Assembly (NCBI RefSeq): GCF_000472965.1
Contig: NZ_AXAU01000001.1
Span: 1,156,243-1,220,242, forward strand
Source of the DNA: Bradyrhizobium murdochi
GTDB lineage: Bacteria; Pseudomonadota; Alphaproteobacteria; Rhizobiales; Xanthobacteraceae
Length of the DNA: 64,000 bases
Direction: 5' to 3'
How positions within the stretch are numbered: the stretch's first letter is position 1; each line of letters begins with the position of its first letter. The notes beneath the pieces were generated by a model that saw nothing but the letters and a program-made list of their open reading frames with translations, was not told the DNA's origin and searched no databases. Below are positions 7,961-16,337 of this stretch, one piece after another. The position numbers and the translations under genes are program-made.

Positions 7961-8913
7961 GCACCCCGTCTCCTGAAGGCGGCAAGCGTCCCCGATCGCA
8001 GCGCGGCGCTCGGCAGCCGATGTCCGACGATACGCTCGGCTAGACGCCCGGCCTCGATCAGCGCCTCGATATTTAGGCCGGTGGAGATGCCCATCTCCTC
8101 GCACAGCAAAGCGAGCTCTTCGGTGGCGATGTTGCCCGGCGCACCGGGTTGGCCGGCAAACGGACAGCCGCCGAGCCCTGCCACCGCCGCATCGAAAGCC
8201 GTGACCCCGAGCCGCAGGCCCTCATAGGCGCAGGCGATGCCCTGCCCGCGCGTATCGTGGAGGTGAAGCGCGATCCGCAAATCGTCCCAGCGGTCGCGAA
8301 CGGCGCTGACCGCTGCCGCAACCCGCCTCGGCGTGGCCCAGCCCATGGAATCCGCCAGCGCAACGTCGCGCACCTCTACGCCGGCTTCGCGCGCGATGGC
8401 GAGCGCGTCCGAAACTGTCGCGACGACCTCCGCCGGTGAGATGTCGCCTGCGAAGTTGCAGCCGAATGCGGCCATGACGATGATTTTCGCAATCGGCACG
8501 CCGGCTTCCCGATGCACACGCACGTACTTGCGCATGGCTTCGATCTGTCCGGCACGGTCGCGGTTGAGGTTCCTGATCGCGAACGGCTCGGATGCGCTCA
8601 GCGAGATGAACCCGGCAAGGGTGAGCTTGTGCTTGAACGCAAGCGCGCGCTTTAGCCCGCTCTCGTTGAACCACAGGGCGGAGTACTCGACACCTTTCCG
8701 CGCGGTGAACCCTTCAATCACGGCCTCGGCGTCGGCCCAACCCGGGACGTGCTTGGGATTGACGAAGGAGGCGATCTGGATCCGGCGAAGCCCACATGCG
8801 GAGAGCGCATCGATCAGCGCGATCTTGTCGGCGGTCGCGATCGGGCCCGGCTCGATCTGAAAGCCTTCGCGGGGCCCCTCCTCGCTGATGACGACGCTAT
8901 CAGGCAGGTCCAT
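7957..8913 (-). CDS. Hydroxymethylglutaryl-CoA lyase-family protein
   Basis: A 318-residue TIM-barrel lyase of the HMG-CoA lyase family. Visible signatures are EEGPREGFQIE near the N-terminus, the metal-ligand motif HLHDTRGQG, and the loop GGCPFAGQPGAPGNIATEE with the active-site Cys. In authentic HMG-CoA lyase the first motif is GPRDG; here the catalytic Asp position is Glu, so the substrate or efficiency may differ. ATG at 8913 has GAGGAG nine bases upstream, whereas the ATG at 8970 has no ribosome site. It is first in the operon with the CoA-transferase and Bug gene and divergent from the LysR gene. Confidence 0.85.
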   Translation of the reverse strand: MDLPDSVVISEEGPREGFQIEPGPIATADKIALIDALSACGLRRIQIASFVNPKHVPGWADAEAVIEGFTARKGVEYSALWFNESGLKRALAFKHKLTLAGFISLSASEPFAIRNLNRDRAGQIEAMRKYVRVHREAGVPIAKIIVMAAFGCNFAGDISPAEVVATVSDALAIAREAGVEVRDVALADSMGWATPRRVAAAVSAVRDRWDDLRIALHLHDTRGQGIACAYEGLRLGVTAFDAAVAGLGGCPFAGQPGAPGNIATEELALLCEEMGISTGLNIEALIEAGRLAERIVGHRLPSAALRSGTLAAFRRRGA

Positions 8914-8985
8914 GCGCTGGCGCTCCTCGGGGTCGTCCTTGTTGATTGCGGGCGAGCTTGCCGCGCGCATTGGTATCTGACAAAT

Positions 8986-9004
8986 ATAATATGAAGATCA
9001 TTAT
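8986..9004. promoter_or_regulatory. Inverted repeat between LysR gene and lyase operon (candidate operator)
   Basis: ATAAT (8986-8990) and ATTAT (9000-9004) form a perfect 5-bp inverted repeat around a 9-base spacer in the AT-rich gap between the divergent starts. The position fits a LysR-type binding site, although a clean T-N11-A core is not evident. Confidence 0.4.
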
Positions 9005-9018
9005 GTTCTAGTAATTAG

Positions 9019-9987
9019 ATGGCAGGCTCTATGGCGCTCGGATTGCGGCAGCTTCGCTACTTCATCGCCATCGCCGACGCCGGCGTGCTGTCGCGGGCTG
9101 CGGAGGCGCTCAACGTCGCCCAGTCGGCGCTGAGCCATCACGTCGCCGCACTTGAAACCAATCTGGGCGTCAAGCTGCTGGAGCGCAGGCCGCGCGGGAT
9201 CGCACTGACCGCGGCTGGCCGGCGGCTTTACGAGCACGCCAGCGCCGTACTGTCGGCGCTCGGCAAGGCAGAAGAGGATGTGCGAACTTTCAATGAGGCC
9301 GCGACCGGTCCGGTTTGCCTCGGCCTCAGCCATACCGCGATCTCCATCGTTGCGCTCGACGTCATGAAGGCGGTGCGAAAAAATTCCCCAGGCGTACACC
9401 TGACGGTCGTCGAGGCGCTGTCGCCGGCGCTGATCGAACGCGTCTTCTCAGGGACAGTCGATCTCGCACTCACCTATAATCCGCCCCGGGATGCCCGCCT
9501 GGACGTCGAGTGGCTGCAGGACGAAGATCTCTATCTCGTCGGACATCCGAGCCTGATCGGCAAATCTTCCAGTCCGATCGCCTTCTCCGCCATTCCGCAA
9601 CGGAGCGTGGTTGGACTGACGCCGATGCCGGCATCGCGCGCGATCATCCAGACCCAGGTTCTGCGCAATCAGATCACGCCGAGCGAAACGCTCGAAGTCG
9701 ATTCGTTGTCGGCATTGCGAATGGCGCTCGAGGCTGGTTTAGGATGCGCGATCCTCTCCCGCGCAACCGTTCTCGCCGATTTGGCGGCGGAGAAATATCA
9801 CGCACGGCGCATCATCGATCCGCCGCTGACGCGCTCGTGCGCCTTGGTTTCGCTCGCGGACCGTCCGCAAACAAAAGCCTTTCTCGAGGTACGCAAGACA
9901 ATGGTCGAAGTGGTCCGCTCAGCGGTCAGCGCAGGGCGATGGCCGGCAAAGGGAAACGGCCGGCGGAGCAAGCGCGCCGCGAACTAG
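9019..9987 (+). CDS. LysR-family transcriptional regulator
   Basis: A 322-residue LysR regulator. The winged HTH is at residues about 5-65 (LSRAAEALNVAQSALSHHVA, then NLGVKLLERRPRG). The effector domain follows from about residue 95. Its divergent orientation from the lyase / CoA-transferase / Bug unit, with about 105 bases between starts, makes it the likely local regulator of that operon. The ligand is unknown, plausibly an organic acid or its CoA-related product. ATG at 9031 is an alternative start. Confidence 0.9.
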   Translation: MAGSMALGLRQLRYFIAIADAGVLSRAAEALNVAQSALSHHVAALETNLGVKLLERRPRGIALTAAGRRLYEHASAVLSALGKAEEDVRTFNEAATGPVCLGLSHTAISIVALDVMKAVRKNSPGVHLTVVEALSPALIERVFSGTVDLALTYNPPRDARLDVEWLQDEDLYLVGHPSLIGKSSSPIAFSAIPQRSVVGLTPMPASRAIIQTQVLRNQITPSETLEVDSLSALRMALEAGLGCAILSRATVLADLAAEKYHARRIIDPPLTRSCALVSLADRPQTKAFLEVRKTMVEVVRSAVSAGRWPAKGNGRRSKRAAN

Positions 9988-10029
9988 GTTCAGGACACTC
10001 TGCAACACGAGTGCTTCTCCCCGCGAAAA

Positions 10030-10452
10030 TTATCTGGGCGGCATTCGCTCGAACTTCTGCAGCGAAGGGTCCATCCTGTCCCACGCGTGTCCGCGGATGC
10101 CGTACGTGATCAGTTGCGGATTGAATTGGCTTGGGTCGTCCAGGCTGGCCGCGTGGACCGCTATCGGCTCCGGATTGGCGACGAATGTCAGGTAGACCGG
10201 CGTTCCACAGGTCGGGCAGAAGGCGTGGACCTTTTCATTTCCGTTGTCGTCCGCCACCCGCCATTCTTTCGCTTCGCCCGTAATTGTCACATCGGCTCGC
10301 CGGGGGAAGACCAGGTAGGATCCGTGGCCCGTGCCGCTTCGTTTCTGGCAATCGCGGCACTGACAGTGGCTCTCGACGAGCGGTTCGCTGCTCGTCTCAA
10401 AACGGATCGCGCCGCACGCACACCCGCCGATAAAGGACTTGGTCATGGTCAT
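10030..10452 (-). CDS. GFA-family zinc protein
   Basis: A 140-residue protein of the GFA family, which includes glutathione-dependent formaldehyde-activating enzyme. The zinc-binding Cys clusters are visible: GGCACG near residue 10, CQCRDCQKRSGTGHG near residue 31, and CPTCGTP near residue 80. Many members are annotated by homology only, so a formaldehyde role is not established. It is the third gene of a unit with ArsR and SRPBCC genes, 34 bases after the SRPBCC stop, suggesting co-transcription. Confidence 0.85.
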   Translation of the reverse strand: MTMTKSFIGGCACGAIRFETSSEPLVESHCQCRDCQKRSGTGHGSYLVFPRRADVTITGEAKEWRVADDNGNEKVHAFCPTCGTPVYLTFVANPEPIAVHAASLDDPSQFNPQLITYGIRGHAWDRMDPSLQKFERMPPR

Positions 10453-10486
10453 TCTCCCGCTTCTAATTGATTGACACGACCAAGGA

Positions 10487-10957
10487 TCAGGCCGATTTCG
10501 GCTTGGCGAAAACGTCGAGGCCGTGGCCGGTTTCCAACAAGGATTTCAGGCTGGCGAGGACGACCGGCCAACCTTTCTTGATGCCGTTCGCCATCCCGCT
10601 GCCGGCTTCGAGTTCGTCATGGGTGACCGTCAGCCGGACCATGTCCTCGTATTCCTCAGTCTCGAACGTCACCCGGCTGTAGGCGGAAGGATCTGAGGCC
10701 TGCGACGCATTCGCCCAGGTGATGACGAGACGGGTCGGCGGCGAGACCTCGATGACCTTGCCGACCAGTTCGACGCTCCGTTGATCATTGGCGCGGACGT
10801 GCTCCCATTTCGATCCGGGATTCCAGTCAGAGACGTTCTCGTGGCCCCAGTAGCGCCTTGCGATCTCCGGTTTCGTGATGGCCTCGAACACTTTTTCCGG
10901 CGTCGAGCGAATATAGGTCACGTAGACAAAGCTGGTCGTCTCTTTGGTCATCGTCAT
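10487..10957 (-). CDS. SRPBCC (AHSA1-like) domain protein
   Basis: A 156-residue START/SRPBCC protein. Family marks are VYVTYIRSTPEKVFEAITKP near the start, a RYWGHENVSDWNPGSKWEH stretch, and the C-terminal helix GWPVVLASLKSLLETG. Such proteins bind hydrophobic small molecules in a deep cavity. The ATG at 10957 overlaps the ArsR stop codon (ATGA), a pairing very common for ArsR-AHSA1 operons and evidence of coupled translation. The ligand is unknown. Confidence 0.88.
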   Translation of the reverse strand: MTMTKETTSFVYVTYIRSTPEKVFEAITKPEIARRYWGHENVSDWNPGSKWEHVRANDQRSVELVGKVIEVSPPTRLVITWANASQASDPSAYSRVTFETEEYEDMVRLTVTHDELEAGSGMANGIKKGWPVVLASLKSLLETGHGLDVFAKPKSA

Positions 10958-11268
10958 TCTCCTTCGAGTTCTTTCTTCAGATCGTGCAGCAGGCTGAGCC
11001 GCTGTCGTTCGAATTTCCGCACCCACCGCTCGTAGACCTCATGAAGCGGCACCGGGTTGATGAAATGCAGCTTCTCCCGGCCGCGCCTGACCGTGCTCAC
11101 CAGATTGGCCGCCTCTAGGATTTCGAGGTGCTGCGTGGCGGATTGCCGGGCCATGTCCAGGTTTTCGCAAAGCTGGCCGAGCGTCTGCCCGTTCTTTTCA
11201 CAGAGAAGATCAAGCAGCTTTCTGCGTGTCGGGTCGCCCAGCGCTTTGAAAACCTTGTCGGCCTGCAT
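10954..11268 (-). CDS. ArsR-family transcriptional repressor
   Basis: A 104-residue winged-helix regulator from MQADKVFKALGDPTRRKLLD. The recognition helix is in LCENLDMARQSATQHLEILE. It lacks the Cys-x-Cys metal site of ArsR/SmtB proper, so it is unlikely to sense arsenite or zinc that way and may respond to a small organic molecule. The ATG at 11268 sits 26 bases from a perfect 20-bp palindrome, so it probably represses its own operon. Confidence 0.88.
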   Translation of the reverse strand: MQADKVFKALGDPTRRKLLDLLCEKNGQTLGQLCENLDMARQSATQHLEILEAANLVSTVRRGREKLHFINPVPLHEVYERWVRKFERQRLSLLHDLKKELEGE

Positions 11269-11294
11269 CGGTCTCACTCTGTGAAGAATAGAAT

Positions 11295-11314
11295 ATGCAG
11301 GTAAATACCTGCAT
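11295..11314. promoter_or_regulatory. Perfect 20-bp palindrome, probable ArsR operator
   Basis: ATGCAGGTAAATACCTGCAT reads as an 8-bp perfect inverted repeat around AAAT. It lies 27 bases upstream of the arsR start on the minus strand, where the promoter must be, so repressor binding would block transcription. Confidence 0.8.
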
Positions 11315-11375
11315 GTCAAGCACCATCCAGCAAGTCATTCGTCACCTTGCTGTGATTAGGGGCGGACGATCGGGA

Positions 11376-13724
11376 CTATTGATCGGCGGACGTGGTGTCC
11401 GTGCGCTGACGCGATCGCGCTTCTGCCGCCTGGATCGCGTGCCAGATGCGGGAGGGCGTTGCGGGCATGTCGAGATGACGCACGCCGAGCGGCGCCAGCG
11501 CATTCATCACGGCGTTCATGATGGTGGCAGGTGCTGCGATGGCCCCGGCCTGACCGCTTCCCTTGACGCCGAGCCGGTTGGCACGGCTCGGAAAGTCGGG
11601 CGTGAGATCGCCCTCGAACGCAGGAAGATCGCCCGCGCGCGGCAGCGCATAATCCATCAGCGACCCCGACAGAATCTGTCCTGTCTCCGCATCGAACAGC
11701 GCGTGCTCGAACAACGCCTGCCCGATGCCTTGCGCGACGCCGCCATGCACCTGCCCCAGCGTCTGGCGAGGATCGAGCAGGCGGCCGTAATCATCAAAGA
11801 TGACGTAGCGGTCGAGCCTCACCTCGCCGGTCTCGGGGTCGATCTCGACCTCGGCGACATGGCAGCCGTTGGGAAACGTGTAGCGGTCGCACAGATGGGT
11901 CGCCCTGTGCGCCAGGCCCGGCGCGATGTCGTCACCGGCAAGCTGATAGGAAGCTCGCGCCACCTCATCGAGGCTGATCTCCTGCCCGGTCGCGGCCACA
12001 CGCAACATGCCTGCTTCATACTGGACCGCTTCCACGTTGGCCTGCAGCAGGCGCGCGGCAAGCCGCCGCGCATTCTCGATCAGGCCTTCCGCCGCCATCA
12101 ACAGCGCGGTGCCGCCCTGGTGCATCGAGCGCGCGCCGCCATGACCTCCGCCGGAATCAAGATCGTCCGTATCGCCCTGCCGAAACCGGAAGCGCGCCAG
12201 CGGCAGGCCGAGCGCGTCGGCGGCGATCCGGGCGTAGGTGGTCTCGTGGCCCTGACCACTGGAATGCGTGCCGACCTTCATGTCGATCAGGCCATCCTCA
12301 CCGAACTGCACTTCCGCCACTTCGTTGGGCTGTCCGCGCGCTGTCTCGAGAAAGCAGGCAAGCCCGAGGCCGCGCAGCCGCCCCAGCTTGCGTGAACTTT
12401 TCTGGCGCGCCTTAAAACCCTCCGCGGCGGTAGCCGCGTGATCGATCGCGTGGGCAAAGCTGCCCTGCTCGACCGAAAGTCCCATCGCGCTGCTGTAAGG
12501 GAAGCGACGCATGATGTTCTTCCGCCGCAGCTTCAGCGCGTTCATCCCGAGTTCGGCGGCTGCGATATCGATGCAGCGCTCGATCAGATAGTTCGCCTCC
12601 GGCTTGCCGGCGCCGCGATAAGCATCGACCGGCGTCGTATTGGTGAACACGCCGTTGGTCTGAAATGCGATCAGCGGAATGTCGTAGACGCCACCCGTCG
12701 CGCTCGCCATGGCCATGGTCGGGACGCCCGGCCCCACCATCGAGACGTGAGCGCCTAGATTAGCGAGGACTTTAACGTCGAGCGCCAGAAAGCGGCCATC
12801 GCGATCGAGCGCTAGGCGGGCCCGAATGATGCTGTCGCGGCCATGCGCGGAGCCGGTGAAATCCTCGCTGCGATCGCCGATCCACTTCACGGGACGGCCG
12901 AGCCGGCGCGCCGCCCACAGCACCAGTACCCATTCCGGATAGAGCACGTTCTTCATCCCGAAGCCGCCGCCGACATCGGGAATGCTGACGCGAAGTTTTT
13001 CTCTGCCGATGCGAAAGACACTGTCAGCGAGCAGGTCGCGGATCGCATGCGCGCCGGCGGCCGAGGCGGTCAGGTGCAGCCGGCCGCTCGAGGCATCGAA
13101 CCGCCCTATCGCACCGCGTGTCTCCAGCGGCGCGGCGACGACGCGGTTGTTGACCACCTCGCATTCAACGACGTGGGCGGCGTCGCGGATCGCCGCTTCC
13201 ACCGGGCCGATCTCGCCGCGGTTGAACTGGAACGCGATGTTGCCCGTAGCCTCCGGCCAGATCGACGGCGCGTCCGGCAGAATCGCTGCTGCGATCGAGA
13301 CCACCGGCGGCAGCGGCTCATAGTCAACGATGACGGCCTCGGCGGCATCGCGGGCGGCTTCGGCGGTTTCCGCAACCACGAACGCGACCGGCTCGCCGAC
13401 ATGGCGCACCACGCCGCGCGCCAGCGCGTGATAGGGCGGCACCACGAGCGGCGTGGTCATCGGGATACTGGTCACGGCGCACGGCAACGGGCCGATATCG
13501 TCGGATGCCAATTCGGCTCCCGTGAGCACGGCCGCGACGCCGGGCGTCCTGCGCGCCGCCTCGATGCCGATCGCGGTGATGCGTGCATGCGCATGCGGCG
13601 AGCGAACGACGACGCCATGAAGCGCGTCTGGCGCCACGAGATCAGCGACGTAGCGCCCACGCCCCTGCACGAAGCGCGCGTCTTCAAGCCGGTCGAGGCT
13701 GCGCCCCAATAATGGTTCGGTCAT
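11376..13724 (-). CDS. Xanthine dehydrogenase-family molybdopterin-binding subunit, lone and with altered active site
   Basis: A 782-residue large subunit of the xanthine oxidase / CoxL family, carrying the hammerhead domain (residues about 20-130) and two molybdopterin-binding domains. Seen motifs include PDVGGGFGMKN, VDAYRGAGKPEANYLIER, GTHSSGQGHETTYARIAADA and GGGHGGARSMHQGG. The C-terminal active-site segment reads GVKGSGQAGAIAAPATIMNA; the base-catalyst Glu expected in GVGEAG is Gln. No FAD or 2Fe-2S subunit gene is adjacent. It is therefore either a divergent enzyme with partners elsewhere or a non-hydroxylating relative. ATG at 13724 gives the family start. Confidence 0.88.
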   Translation of the reverse strand: MTEPLLGRSLDRLEDARFVQGRGRYVADLVAPDALHGVVVRSPHAHARITAIGIEAARRTPGVAAVLTGAELASDDIGPLPCAVTSIPMTTPLVVPPYHALARGVVRHVGEPVAFVVAETAEAARDAAEAVIVDYEPLPPVVSIAAAILPDAPSIWPEATGNIAFQFNRGEIGPVEAAIRDAAHVVECEVVNNRVVAAPLETRGAIGRFDASSGRLHLTASAAGAHAIRDLLADSVFRIGREKLRVSIPDVGGGFGMKNVLYPEWVLVLWAARRLGRPVKWIGDRSEDFTGSAHGRDSIIRARLALDRDGRFLALDVKVLANLGAHVSMVGPGVPTMAMASATGGVYDIPLIAFQTNGVFTNTTPVDAYRGAGKPEANYLIERCIDIAAAELGMNALKLRRKNIMRRFPYSSAMGLSVEQGSFAHAIDHAATAAEGFKARQKSSRKLGRLRGLGLACFLETARGQPNEVAEVQFGEDGLIDMKVGTHSSGQGHETTYARIAADALGLPLARFRFRQGDTDDLDSGGGHGGARSMHQGGTALLMAAEGLIENARRLAARLLQANVEAVQYEAGMLRVAATGQEISLDEVARASYQLAGDDIAPGLAHRATHLCDRYTFPNGCHVAEVEIDPETGEVRLDRYVIFDDYGRLLDPRQTLGQVHGGVAQGIGQALFEHALFDAETGQILSGSLMDYALPRAGDLPAFEGDLTPDFPSRANRLGVKGSGQAGAIAAPATIMNAVMNALAPLGVRHLDMPATPSRIWHAIQAAEARSRQRTDTTSADQ

Positions 13725-13964
13725 GTGAAGCTGTATGGAATTAGGCGGCGGCAAAGGCAATCGGAAGCCCTCGTCACGCCGCCCGGCATCGATCAAAATT
13801 CAAAATTGTCAATAAAATCAAGTCGATCTGTCAGGACCGTTGCGTAGGGAATGCCGGCCGTCCGGCGCTCCCTGACGACCGCCTGCTTGCGGGCTGCGGG
13901 TGCACCGTGCACCCGGCAGCCTTCCGACCTCGCCATCCATGCCGCGAGATCGCAAGGCCCTTGC

Positions 13965-14801
13965 CTACGCCGTCGCCGAATGCTCCGCGCCCTGCAGCCT
14001 GCGCTTGCGCCAGACCGAGCCCGCCAAAAGCACCACAGCGATGCCGATGAGTCCAAGGATCACCTCGCCGCCATGGCCGCCATTGGCGAACTGCGGCGCC
14101 ATGCCGATCGACTTGAGGACCCCGTCGAGGCCGACACCGACCGGACCGTTGAAGAATGCGTGCAGAGACGGTTGCAGCGCCGGGTCGGTTGCCATCACCT
14201 CGCCCGCGACCCAGCCCAGCAAGCCTGCACCGGCCCACACCAGCGCGGGAAGACGCGTCAGCAACGCCATGATCAGCGCAGCGCCTGCAACGATCAGGGG
14301 AACGCTGATGGCAAGGCCGATGACGAGCAGCGGAATGCTGCCATTGGCGGCCGCTGCGACCGCGATGACGTTGTCGAGGCTCATGACGATGTCGGCGATC
14401 GCCACGATCTGCACCGCTGCCCATAGGTGCGCGGCCGCGTCGACGTCGCCCTCGTCCTCGTGTTCAGGCACCAGAAGCTTTGCCGCGATGAAGAGCAGCG
14501 CCAGGCCGCCGACCAGCTTGAGGAACGGCAGCGCCATCAGCGTCACGACGATGCCGGTGAAGATGATGCGCAGCAGGACGGCAACGCCGGCGCCAAGAAT
14601 CATGCCCCAGAACTTCTGGCGCGGCGGCAAGCTGCGGCAGGCCATCGCGATGACAAGCGCGTTGTCACCCGACAGCAGGATGTTGATCCACATGATCTTG
14701 CCGAGCGCGACCCAGAAGGCCGGTGTCTGCATCTCGGCGTGGAACTGGGTGAAGAACGCAGAAATCGTCGCAGGATCGAAGATTTGCAAGAACCAGTTCA
14801 C
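13965..14801 (-). CDS. TerC/YjbE-family integral membrane protein
   Basis: A 278-residue polytopic protein with about seven hydrophobic helices. It has the two paired acidic motifs of the TerC superfamily inside helices: NILLSGDNALVIAMAC (about 40-56) and DIVMSLDNVIAVAAAA (about 135-150). Members are linked to metal ion handling (manganese efflux for some), with the Asp residues probably binding the ion. A soluble acidic loop (EHEDEGDVD) lies between them. The C-terminus is basic and cytoplasmic. It shares strand and close spacing with ndk upstream but may have its own promoter. Confidence 0.85.
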   Translation of the reverse strand: MNWFLQIFDPATISAFFTQFHAEMQTPAFWVALGKIMWINILLSGDNALVIAMACRSLPPRQKFWGMILGAGVAVLLRIIFTGIVVTLMALPFLKLVGGLALLFIAAKLLVPEHEDEGDVDAAAHLWAAVQIVAIADIVMSLDNVIAVAAAANGSIPLLVIGLAISVPLIVAGAALIMALLTRLPALVWAGAGLLGWVAGEVMATDPALQPSLHAFFNGPVGVGLDGVLKSIGMAPQFANGGHGGEVILGLIGIAVVLLAGSVWRKRRLQGAEHSATA

Positions 14802-14862
14802 AGCGTTGCCCCCCAGGCCTCTTCAGCCGTTGCGCGGCTATTGCGGCCGCTCTTCCAATCGA

Positions 14863-15285
14863 TTAGCCGACGATTTCGTTACCGGAAAAGAACTGCGCGA
14901 TTTCGATCGCGGCGGTTTCCGGCGCGTCCGAACCATGCACCGAGTTCTCGCCGATCGATTTCGCATGGACCTTGCGGATCGTACCCTCCGCCGCCTTCGA
15001 CGGATCGGTGGCCCCCATCACGTCGCGGTATTTGGCGATAGCGCCCTCGCCTTCCAGCACCTGCACGACGACCGGGCCGGAGGTCATGAAGTCGACCAGT
15101 TCGCCGAAGAATGGACGCGCCTTGTGAACGGCATAGAAGGTTTCCGCCTGTTCGCGGGTCATGCGAATGCGCTTCTGGGCGACGATCCGCAGGCCGGCCT
15201 TCTCGATCAACGCGTTGACGGCGCCGGTCAGGTTGCGCGCGGTCGCGTCCGGCTTGATGATCGAGAAAGTGCGTTCAGTCGCCAT
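14863..15285 (-). CDS. ndk: Nucleoside diphosphate kinase
   Basis: A 140-residue Ndk that transfers the gamma-phosphate of ATP to other NDPs through a phosphohistidine. The start [20 protein letters not shown] is typical, and the active-site His is in the signature NSVHGSDA (about residues 115-122). Length is normal for the family. The frame continues upstream of 15285, but those residues do not match Ndk and ATG at 15285 is the conserved start. Cytoplasmic; nucleotide pool maintenance. Confidence 0.97.
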   Translation of the reverse strand: MATERTFSIIKPDATARNLTGAVNALIEKAGLRIVAQKRIRMTREQAETFYAVHKARPFFGELVDFMTSGPVVVQVLEGEGAIAKYRDVMGATDPSKAAEGTIRKVHAKSIGENSVHGSDAPETAAIEIAQFFSGNEIVG

Positions 15286-15610
15286 CGTTACATCCTTGCA
15301 AAACACGCTGATTGGAGAGTTGCGGGGCTTATATCGGCGCCACCTCGCGACGGCAAGCGGCCCGGTGACGCGCCTGCCCCTCATTTTGGGCGCCTTTTCG
15401 TGCGGCACGTCACACCGCAGGGGCGAAGATTACCGCAATTTCAGGGAGGTGAACCCACTCTGTAACGTGCGTCACGCCGCCATTCAGCTTCGCGGCCGTA
15501 AACTTTCCGACGATCGGACACCGGGTGCGCATCCGCGAGGCCCGGGGCGTCACGGGAGGCGATCTCACCGATGGCGCGCATTTTCGCGCCTGAACCTTGA
15601 GGAGACGATC

Positions 15611-15889
15611 ATGTTACGCAAACTCTCGCTCGTTGCAGTGGCCGCGGCTTCGCTGGGCGCGGCTGCGCTGGCGCCGACATCGGCCTCGGCCCACGGCTGG
15701 CGTCACGGCTGGCACCACCATCATCATCACCATCACGGCTGGCATCATCGCCATCACGACTGGGGCTGGGGCCCGCGCGTCGTCATCGGCGGCCCGGCCT
15801 ATTTCGGCGGCTATGGCGGCTGTTATGTGCGGCGTCTGGTTCCGACCCCCTGGGGCCCGCGCTGGCGGCTGGTGAACCGCTGCTACTGA
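15611..15889 (+). CDS. Secreted His-rich small protein (92 aa)
   Basis: A 92-residue protein with a clear signal peptide (MLRKLSLVAVAAASLGAAAL, cleavage after SASA at about residue 27). The mature N-terminus has eight consecutive His and further HH pairs with Trp, then GGYGG and a C-terminal CYVRRLVPTPWGPRW segment. The His tract could bind Ni, Zn or Cu in the periplasm; that is inference. GGAG precedes the ATG at seven bases. A strong terminator follows 28 bases after the stop. Confidence 0.75.
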   Translation: MLRKLSLVAVAAASLGAAALAPTSASAHGWRHGWHHHHHHHHGWHHRHHDWGWGPRVVIGGPAYFGGYGGCYVRRLVPTPWGPRWRLVNRCY

Positions 15890-15916
15890 GCTGATTTGAG
15901 CTTCTCCCTGACTGAC

Positions 15917-15942
15917 GCCCCGGCCGCCGCCGGGGCTTTTTT
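15917..15942 (+). terminator. Rho-independent terminator
   Basis: Stem GCCCCGG (15917-15923) and CCGGGGC (15930-15936), a 6-base loop, followed by six T. It ends the transcript of the His-rich secreted protein. Confidence 0.9.
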
Positions 15943-16095
15943 GTGCGGAAGCGAACAGCGTGATTCGACCACTTGCACGCGAACGCATGGGGCTCTGCAC
16001 GGGAAACAAATTTCGCGGTTGTGACTTGATCCTTCATCATTGTTTCACTCAAGCCTTGCGAGCGCCGCGAGGTGGAACTCGCGAAGAGACTGCCG

Positions 16096-16269
16096 ATGGA
16101 TGGCCGAATCATTAGAGATTTCGAACAACTCGATCATAAGACATGCGTATCGATCTGCGACGCCATCGGCGAACGGCTTCAGCAAAGCTTGCGCCCCGAA
16201 ACTGAACTACCACCGCGTCTACGAGAACTCGTCGACGAGCTGCGCCGCCGCGACAATGAGTTGCATTGA
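16096..16269 (+). CDS. Small helical protein (57 aa), weakly NepR-like
   Basis: A 57-residue frame with strong helical character ending in PPRLRELVDELRRRDNELH. The segment ICDAIGERLQQSLRPETELP followed by PRLRELVDELRR recalls the IG-x2-LR ... EP-x-P-x-RLxxLL pattern of NepR anti-sigma factors of the alphaproteobacterial general stress response. The match is loose and no phyR or ecfG gene is near. GTG at 16072 would add eight residues. It precedes the ABC-F gene by 68 bases on the same strand. Confidence 0.5.
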   Translation: MDGRIIRDFEQLDHKTCVSICDAIGERLQQSLRPETELPPRLRELVDELRRRDNELH

Positions 16270-16337
16270 GGCCGCTGGCTAGCTGATTTTACCGATAAAT
16301 GAGTTGCGTTTGGCACCGGCTCCGGTGACAACGCCGC

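Noticed and set aside
6692..8227. 511-codon plus-strand open frame
   Set aside because: It lies antisense to the CoA-transferase and lyase genes, is rich in Arg/His/Pro and has no family motif; a GC-rich shadow frame.
13900..15465. 521-codon plus-strand open frame
   Set aside because: Antisense to the TerC-like gene and ndk; low-complexity Pro/Arg/Ala sequence with no homology I can see.
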